Source: Sclerodactyla briareus
Lineage: Eukaryota; Echinodermata; Holothuroidea; Dendrochirotida; Sclerodactylidae
Reading direction: 5' to 3'
Assembly: GCA_026419785.1 (NCBI GenBank)
Contig: JAODTK010002555.1
Span: 372,001 to 436,000 of the forward strand
Length of the DNA: 64,000 nt
In this document: positions 56,710-64,000 of the stretch, piece after piece
Position numbering within the stretch: the first letter of the stretch is position 1
How the letters are laid out: every line of letters starts with the position of its first letter
Notes under the pieces: generated by a model
What the model was told of the DNA's origin: nothing
Database searches by the model: none
The model's input: only the letters and a program-made list of their open reading frames with translations
Made by a program: the position numbers and the translations under genes

Positions 56710-58430
56710 GGGGCCCAGGGCTACAAAAATTAGCACAATTGCACAATACCCCGCAAAACCCTTCCAACACTGCATGTTCTTATAGAGCCGAATGCTTGAG
56801 TGAACACTGTGTGTTACTTGTACAAAAGTCAGAAGTTGCGGGGTATCCGCAATTGCTACCAAACATTCGTCCTTTCATTTTTTCAAATCGTATATCTGGG
56901 AATAGGGAGTGGGTAAACCCAGCAACTAATGCAATAGTATACACAGCTTGAAAAATGCACATAGCTTATTTGGAAACATGATGCATTAAAACGTGGCTGC
57001 GGTGTTTCAGCAATGGGTCACCATCACATTAATTACGAGCGATGATAGTGCGAGGACGCACAGCCTAGCTAGGGCTAGCCCAGCGTCTGTTCCTGTTGTA
57101 TGGAAGTACTAGTCGGTAAGAATACCGATAGGCTAGCGGCGCCACAGGTATAGCGCTGCAGCGGACAGCGCTACCACAGCGAGGCGAGCAAGCATCACTG
57201 CTACACAATGGTTTCGCCCCAATCGCAGTAGCACATGACACCGACCCTAATTTTAGATTCGCTTTACCGAGAAAAGAATTTCAGACTCATGTTGTTAATC
57301 GGGCATACTTACAGAATTAGGGTCCCACACTTCCGACTTGGTTTCTTTTCAGAACTAGTAGCGCATGGTGATATTCTTCCGTACCCTGTGATTCCCAAAG
57401 GAAAAAAAATAGGAACAAACAAGTACAAGAGGAGAATTTACAACGGATTGTCTAAAGTTCGGAGGGCGTTCCAGGCATGTGACGTTCAGGCTGAATGGGA
57501 TCGCTGATGGAGATATGTGATCAAAGCGGACCCCCAGATGTGAGTGAGTGAGAATGGCACAAACTGTCTGATATGACATTGAATGCAAAAATGGAGCTTG
57601 ACCGACCAAAGTAATCCTTACACTGTCGCGGATGAGGGTGATCCCACCGAATTTTTTTTCAATTGGGTATGCTCTTTTGCTTGAAATATAGCCGACCAAC
57701 TTACTGTACATCAAATACATACCATTTTCCAAAAGGGATACTTTTCTAAATAGAACTTAATTTTACATATTCTTAACATCTGAAGAATGAAGCATGTAGC
57801 ACATTGATGAGTAGGAAGATGTTTGTGTTGTCTTGAATTAATTCGAAATAGTTTTAGCCTTCGTATCACCGGGACAAGGCATTATTAACAGCGAAATAAA
57901 TAAAGGGGAAAATAATACTGCCACCACTGTGTTTATGATGCGTAGCCTATAATACACCGAAGGGTACAATTGTTAAATTCATTATAATGGCCATCTGACT
58001 TAGGTCATATTTGGTAGTATAATAGGCCTCTCCCTCAGCATCGCCAAACCTCGATTGATTTGATTTGATGGGTTGCCTGGCGCAAGATTACCAACGGGCT
58101 TGGTACATATGTGGCATATAGACTATTCTTTATTACATAATCTACAGTGAGTGGTGCATTGGGGTGAGGAATGCAGAAACAAGTTGAATATGTCCAACCG
58201 ATGCCGACGCGCAGTACAGGCCTTCAGCTCACGAGTCACACATTACGGCCATTACGGACCGCAAAGATGCCACTGGAATCTGACTCACTGCTATAAATAG
58301 CCTCCAGAGTGCTTAATATGATTGATTATCACTATTCACGGAGTATCCTAGAAATGTTGAATATTAAGTTAAACAATCAGACGATAGCAATTAAATACAT
58401 ACATTGAATGTTTTCTGAACACTCTGCAAT
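56710..58430. other. No recognisable gene
   Basis: Mixed composition. The frames at 57235-57507 and 57355-57732 overlap on opposite strands and have no recognised domain. A 'gctagggctagcccagc' palindromic patch lies at 57068-57084. Confidence 0.35.
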
Positions 58431-58431
58431 A

Positions 58432-58535
58432 TTGGGGGGGGAGGGCTAAACAACGTTTCGCCCCGTCCATTTTTTTCAATGGAAATGCTACCCCCCCCCC
58501 CAATCCCCCCCCCCCCCCCGGTTTCCGCGCCCTGA
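58432..58535. repeat. G and C tracts; possible element end next to the LINE
   Basis: G run (58433-58442), C runs (58491-58501, 58506-58519) and a terminal '...GCGCCCTG' at 58527-58534 directly before ACGTCAAG. In the first LINE copy the matching position reads 'aacgtcagtctcg'. The CCCTG end and the break in LINE similarity here suggest that a DNA element truncated copy 2. No left end was identified. Confidence 0.45.
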
Positions 58536-58559
58536 CGTCAAGTCCTCGTCAGACCACAT

Positions 58560-60300
58560 ATGTAGACACTGTTTTAGGCAGAATGAACAAATAAGGACTT
58601 AAAGGGTAACCCTGCCGCATTCCCCTTCTGACAGAGGAGAAACCAAAAGAGGTCCCATGTATTTAAAACACATGCCGTACAATCTGAATAGAAGGTTGCA
58701 CCCAACGAATAATACTTCTCCAAAATTGTAAGTGCTTGGAGGATTCTAAATGAAAATTCCAGTCTATGCAAACGAAAGCTTTTCCTCAAAGTCTTCGAAT
58801 AAAATATACCCGGGAATACCCCTTTCCTGGGCACAATGTATGACATTCTAGTATAAGTCGTATATTTTCCCCATGTATAAATTTCTTAAGATATCCAGTT
58901 TGATCATAATGAATATGTTGGGTAAACCTACTCCTTTTAATCTTGAGGCAAAACATGGCTGCTGCTATTTTTTGCATCTACATTTAACATAGATATTGTT
59001 CCCTTTCCCAATTTTGGTATAATTGATTATTCCTCTGCCCTGTTCTATCTTAGACAGTTTCCTTCCTCACCCAAAGACATAACAACAAATTGTTTTCATG
59101 TAGACCAAATAAAATCGGTTATATTCCCCCGGTATCCAGGCACCTATCATTATCCATATGTCTGAGAGCAATCCACATTCTTCTCAGTTGGCAAGCCTTC
59201 ACAACTATGTTTTGATTTGTCATCTTAATTTCGGAATAATGTCTACCATGAATACATTTTCCGTTGCAAATTTTTAGTACAAATCTTCATAATACTCTCG
59301 TTGAATCTCAGGATTTCAGATGGAGTTGGTGTTTCTTATTGTTTTCATCAATTAACACTTGATAGACTGTTTTTGCATAGTTTTGTTTCCTAGGTTGAAG
59401 AAGCATGAAGTATTGCTCGTCACCCTTCTCCTTCCACCTTGCTCTTGAACGGATTATTATACCATCGATTTTAGATACATAAATATCATCCACAGGCGCT
59501 GTGTGGTTTCTTGAAAGTATTTGTAAGCATACTGTTGATTGATATAAAAAGTATTTTAAAAAGACGCGTGAACTCTGTTAACTCATCTCCTCGTCTCTTG
59601 TATACTGATACTTCTCCTAGAATATTATATGGACCGGGAACGATCATCAATTTTCAAATATTCCCAAAAGTTGTGGACTCGGGAAATCCATATTCCAATC
59701 GTCCGCATCGCTAGATAATTTTACTGACCCCCCTCCACATAGACCTCGTCTTCTAAAAGAGCAAAGTTGCATTTCCGAACCTGTCGCTCTGGGAATTAGA
59801 CTTTCACATTTTTCGATACTACTGCATTATGATCTGATTTGATCCTTTAGAAGGGTTAAACACTCGTAACAATAACTTTTGTAGATAACAGGGAAAAAAT
59901 CCAGTCTAACAACCGAAGCCATCATTCCAAATTCTAGAACCACGTATATAGGCGCCTATTTGATGACGCATTCGTAAGATGTAAATTCCATGGTATGTCT
60001 AACATCAATCAGCACTCCAGCCTTTTGGAAGTTCGTTCTCCTGATGCCTCCTATTTTTTTCAAGATCATCAAATCGTGGGAGGAAATCAGAACATAAATA
60101 CCTGTGAATGGTAAATGAACAAACAACGGGTCCATTCCGATAGGAGCATGAATATTAGTATAGATACTTTGTTCAAATTTCTATATCCATAATACTATAT
60201 CGACCAATCTATCAGCACTTGAATGATTTTTGAAGTTCAAGTTAGGTTTAAATAAATAGTACACCCTCCCTGTACGCACATGAAAAGGAAGTTTTGCGAC
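58560..60300 (-). pseudogene. L1/Tx1-like ORF2 remnant, copy 2 (endonuclease + reverse transcriptase)
   Basis: Minus-strand order across frameshifts. Endonuclease pieces are 'YYLFKPNLNFKNHSSADRLV' (about 60200-60275) and 'IHAPIGMDPLF' (about 60130-60160). Next is 'RLDFFPVIY' (about 59877-59905). Then 'KDQIRS' and a damaged SDH segment (about 59820-59850). The linker has 'ARWKEKGDEQYFM' (59410-59450) and 'VLIDENN' (about 59340-59365), then 'GYLKKFIHGENIRLILECHT' (about 58830-58890) and 'LEFSFRILQALTI' (58730-58770). The RT is cut before the YADD box. ORF is not intact anywhere. Confidence 0.7.
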
Positions 60301-60870
60301 TCATCTCACTTGTCCAAGGGGCTTACCAAGTGTAAACACAGTCGGTTTTTTCCGGTGAATTAAAGAGATTGTAGAACGATGATTATATGTAACCATGTAA
60401 AAACTTTCCGTCTATTTTTTCATTCATTAAGCACCTGGGCAATTGAAACTACGATAGCAGATTATAATGTCATTTTCAGTAAACACACACACAAAGAGAA
60501 ACGAACAACAAACAAAAAACAACACAACAGCCATAATAGTAAAATGTTTACTTCTTCGATGCCCCAGTAAGTGGTAAACAACATCTTCTCTCTGTTATGC
60601 ATTGGCCCTACAGTAAATTAACGCACAAGTGAAGAGCACCACCACAGCATCGACTCTGCCAAAGTTACCCCTATAATGGCTGACCCCTAACATTCCAAAG
60701 GCTAATGCGTAGCCACTCCGAAGATTATTCGCATCTGTGGATGTGACCCTGCCCGCATGAGTGTCTCTCTACTTCGGCTATAAAACGTAGTCTCGTGCCT
60801 CTGTCCTTCACTCCTTCACTTGGCGAGACCACCGCCGCTTGCTCCGTTGAATCTTTCCTTGTCGATATCA

Positions 60871-61327
60871 TCATCGATGAGGAAAAGTCGCATGTCCTTC
60901 AGATAGTGACTGCCGATCCTTCATGATTTCCCCCTTGAAGTAGGGTGAAGCCACTTGAACTAGTATGATGTGGGGGCTTTCGCAGCCTGACCATGCCCTA
61001 ACTCTTGGCAGCCACCTCCCCCCCCCACGATCGATCTTAAAATTGTCTCCGAATGGGGGGAAATTTCGCGAGGAACTTTCGAAGTGACAATCAGAACACA
61101 ATCGCCTCGTTTCTTGTAGCCTCTGAGCCCATTACACGGAAATCGTTACGACGAGAACATCTCTCTAATCTGTTCACCTCCTCCTCGCATTCCAAAAGCT
61201 TTGATGTGAGCAGTGGAACATCGGATTTCAGCTTTGCCATTTCTGTGGCGTGAGATGTGTCTTTGTTCTCAAGAACTGAGACCCCCGCTCGTAAATTTAC
61301 GATGGCTGTTCCTAGATTGTTTCTCAA
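60871..61327 (-). pseudogene. L1-type ORF1p-like remnant (coiled coil + RRM + C-terminal domain)
   Basis: The minus-strand frame reads 'LGTAIVNLRAGVSVLENK', then 'EMAKLKSDVPLLTSKLLECE', a leucine-heptad coiled coil, and 'EEVNRLERCSRRNDFRVMG', the typical RLERxSRRNNxRxxG entry to the ORF1p RRM domain. After a frameshift it continues 'RNFPPFGDNFKIDRGG' and 'PHIILVQVASPYFKGEIMKD', matching the IDRAHR and RPIIVKxxxxxxKxxIM pattern of the RRM/C-terminal region. In L1 elements ORF1p binds the element RNA. The reading frame is broken once near 61090. Copy 1 lacks this entire segment. Confidence 0.75.
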
Positions 61328-61379
61328 GAGTGAAAAACTGCTTCCAAAATCCGCCTACAAAGGCTCCTTCCAACTGGGG

Positions 61380-61500
61380 TCTCCTGTAATGTCACCTTCC
61401 ACATCTCATCAGCCTCTAAGACCCTGACGTGTCTTGCAACTGAGTACTCAGTGAAGCTTACGTCGCGTGCCTGTTGGAATAGAGCCGTTAATTGTTTATA
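61380..61500. other. Junction between the two LINE types, copy 2
   Basis: Includes 'cctctaagaccctgacgtg', 'actcagtgaagcttacgt' and 'tatatatgagtagacgg', the same junction phrases as at 4800-4920. Confidence 0.6.
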
Positions 61501-64000
61501 TATGAGTAGACGGTCTTAAAAGCAAGGCTCTGCTTTACTGGGAGTCGGTGAAGCATGTAGAACAGTGGAGTGATAGCCCCTGACGAGGAACACAGAGAAT
61601 AAGTCGAGCAGCAATGTTTTGTATTCGCTGAAGCGTTAATAAGGGAGGCCAAATAACAAGGAAAACAAGTGTCCAGCATGGATGTGACGGATGCATGGAT
61701 CAGAATGGTGGTGGTCTTCTGATCGAAGTACAGGCGAATGTCCCCAATCATTCTAATTGCATGCAGAGCGGTTTTACAATGGTTTGCAGAGACTAGACAT
61801 TCTTAAAGAAGAGTCCCTAGCATCCTAAATACGAGATTGAGATACAGGTTCAACAACAGAATTGCCGAATATGATGGTGAAGAATTACTAAAGGGTACCG
61901 AGAAGTGAGAAACTCTGTATTCCATCAATCAAAACAAGAATATTGGAATGGCACCATAATCTAAACGTTGGTGATACATGCTTCCATTTTACTCACAGCA
62001 ACTGCACGATCAGAAGGGACAAAATGTCCGCTAGACGGGTGTAATAGCATAAGAAGACTGGATACCGTGGGCCGCATAAGATCTTGCAAGTCTGAATGCA
62101 ATGGCCCCACTGACAGATCCCTAGGGGACACCCAATCAAGAATATTAGGGAGAGATATAGTATTATCAAATAAACCAAGAGCTTTTAGCAACGGACCGTA
62201 TCTCACAGGGAGGCGATCAATCAGCTTGAGAGTGGTCAATGATTGAAACGCTGCACGGAATCAAGTAGTACCAAGAAAGTTATTTGCGTTATCAAGCGCA
62301 GATAGATGTCATATCGAAACGGACAGTGCCGTTCAGTGCTTGTGGAAAGGGCCGGATAAGCGACTGCATGGGGGCATGAAACAAGATAATGTTGAAAACC
62401 ACTCTTTCAATAACCTTCTAAAGGAAAGGAAATTTTGAGATCGGGCGGTAGTTGGCAAAGCTCTCAACATCCAAACCTGGCTTCTTAGAAGCGGGGGTGA
62501 CACAAGCGTGCTTCAGCGCTGAGGGGAAAAAACACTGAAGACGAGGAGTTGTTTATGATCGAAGTAATAGTTGGAGCAGGTAGAGAGAAAATTCGAGAAT
62601 ATTGGCAGGCAAGGAATCAAAGACAGGATTGACAGTAGTGAGCGCGATGAACGCAGTACTTATCTTCGGAAACTCAGAAATATTTAGGAAGCTGGTCATA
62701 CAGGGGCCTCATTAGCAACCACAGAGAGGGTGGTGTAGAGACCGGATCCAGCCCATCACGGGTTTCCTGACCCTACTGGTGACAAACTAATTGGAAAAAT
62801 TTTGCCAAACACACAGCTTCATCACAGGCAGGAGGGATCTTGGTGCTTAGGAGGAAGTGAAGAAGGGAGTTTGTAAAAACACGGAAAAGGTTTTTCGATT
62901 CAGACTGTCAAGTACAAGGGGACTCTTGTCTTACTACACTAGTCACTAAATTCCGTTGCCACCAGCTTGTTGGCTGCAGACCACTGCGTTCAAGACGACG
63001 ACGCTTTCTCTTGGCTGCACAGAGAGTATCAGAAAGACCATGGTGCATGAGGACGAAGGAAATAACTGTTCCTATGCACTGGGAGCATGTGTCAAGTGGC
63101 CACTGCCAGGATGTTATTGTATTCACTAACCAGGGAATCAAGGAAGGTAATTGGAAGAGAGGTTGGATGTGTCACGAAGTTTTTTTTATTGTCATGTCGA
63201 TATTATCGAAGAGCACGGTTGACGAGCATGGCCTGGACGACAAATGTTAAGACGACACTTGATTGGACAGTGGTCTGACGGTAAGCCATGGTGTATGTTA
63301 AGACAACTAACAAGCTTGCTGTCCTCCCTGGAAATGAGTATGTCCAGGGTGTGATTGCAGGTAATGCGTGGCTCACGAAACATGTTGCTGAAGGTCGTAA
63401 GTATCCAATAAATTGAGCGAGCTTAGCAGCATTACGGTCATTCACATCATGAACATATATATGTTGATGATGATTATTGAAGTCCTCTGTCAGTAACAGT
63501 TGGGTAGTTCCGACAGGCAAAATTCAGGAGGGAAGAAAATTCATCAAAGAACAATGAGGAAGTAAGCCCCTTCTTATTGTTCGAGAGGTTGTAAAGAACA
63601 TATAAGTGAAACCGCTGGCCGGAGATCAGCGATGATACATTGCACACACCAGTCAAAGAAATGAACATACATATGTCGTTGACATCACGAAGCGGAATAG
63701 CATCACCACACCTCTACCAGCGCGACGATGAGAATGGAGAAATCTATAATTAGGCAAAGTGTTTTGAAGTCGCCATGACCAGGATGTCAGGCTCTGCGGC
63801 ACGTATAGTCAGCAGTCAAGTTTCAGTAATGGCCACAGCATCAAGTTAGGCACTAATAACGCAGTCACATGGGAAGAGCACTTGTTTTTGGCACGAAGGG
63901 ATCTAGCATTCCAAGTTGCAAAGCGAACTTGGGGAGAATGGTTAGTACCCAGGGCTGCAGCTCACTGGAGATATAAAATTATATAAATGCATTGATGCTA
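61490..64000 (-). pseudogene. CR1/L2-like LINE ORF2 remnant, copy 2 (runs past window end)
   Basis: Same order as copy 1 on the minus strand. Near 63880-63945 the endonuclease start is better preserved ('NHSPQVRFATWNARSLRAKN'). It continues with '[19 protein letters not shown]' (about 63510-63570), 'QLLLTEDFNNHH' (about 63470-63505) and 'HHGLPSDHCPIKCRL' (about 63250-63295). The RT part includes 'WRQRNLV'-type linker debris, 'VAVSKMEACITN' (about 61965-62000) and a corrupted YADD region (about 62035-62055). The C-terminal 'GAITPLFYMLHRLPVKQS' lies at about 61530-61590. Frameshifts are frequent and the YxDD box seen in copy 1 is lost here. The 5' end lies beyond 64000. Confidence 0.8.

Larger units (their letters stand above)
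58540..61380 (-). mobile_element. L1/Tx1-like non-LTR retrotransposon, copy 2 (ORF1 and endonuclease kept, 3' part missing)
   Basis: Homologous to copy 1 over the RT linker and palm (58540-59715 vs about 3110-4290). It also keeps endonuclease (59750-60300) and ORF1 (60871-61327) segments absent from copy 1. The 3' part beyond the RT fingers and palm is lost at 58540. The 5' side meets the CR1/L2-like LINE at the same junction as copy 1. Confidence 0.7.

Noticed and set aside
56398..56862. 154-codon minus-strand frame
   Set aside because: It runs through both inverted MITE units; the frame follows from the repeat, not from a gene.

Overview
The window looks like repeat-rich nuclear DNA of an animal, most plausibly a marine deuterostome invertebrate. 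The evidence is several different non-LTR retrotransposon lineages (L1/Tx1-like, CR1/L2-like and jockey-like), tRNA-derived SINE heads, hAT-type DNA elements with exact 8-bp target duplications, satellites, long homopolymers and no dense gene layout. The taxon is an inference; no host gene is identified securely. Most reading frames are short and broken. Paralogous repeat copies differ from each other by many single-base insertions and deletions, so they are either old or come from an indel-rich assembly.

Layout: (1) 88-7290 is a composite of old LINEs on the minus strand. An L1/Tx1-like element (about 745-4780) abuts the 3' end of a CR1/L2-like element (4866-7287). (2) 7300-21500 has no recognised gene. 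It holds two tRNA-derived SINE copies (9337 and 18415-18715) and a sharply GC-rich block of unknown origin (10800-14050). (3) 21524-23000 holds a possible terminal exon and a diverged repeat field. (4) 23860-25915 is a plus-strand jockey-like LINE ending in C and T tracts. (5) 26539-28677 is a hAT-type element with an exact 8-bp target duplication; it carries about five and a half copies of a 228-bp tandem repeat. A cluster of a GTGACGGACGGGACA-like motif follows (28789-30175). (6) 35990-36850 and 40028-40380 are plus-strand LINE fragments. (7) 42316-45770 repeats, in the same order and orientation, three blocks also found at 88-2770, but with a 315-bp satellite array (43020-44620) between the first two. 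(8) 45959-46242 is a long TA microsatellite. (9) 48950-53430 has scattered minus-strand coding-like exons, including a chromo-barrel-like motif and a segment resembling a multicopy family of uncharacterised animal proteins. (10) 54461-55235 is a second hAT-type element with an exact 8-bp target duplication. (11) 56399-56704 is a pair of about 145-bp MITE-like units in inverted orientation. (12) 58540-64000 is a second copy of the L1/Tx1-CR1/L2 composite. It retains the ORF1 and endonuclease segments missing from the first copy and runs off the end of the window.

The sequence reads as an accumulation of mobile elements rather than as a pathway or operon. The most informative structures are the LINE-LINE junction found twice, the two dated hAT insertions (one built around satellite DNA), the inverted MITE pair, and a satellite whose unit carries clustered AGGTCA hexamers.
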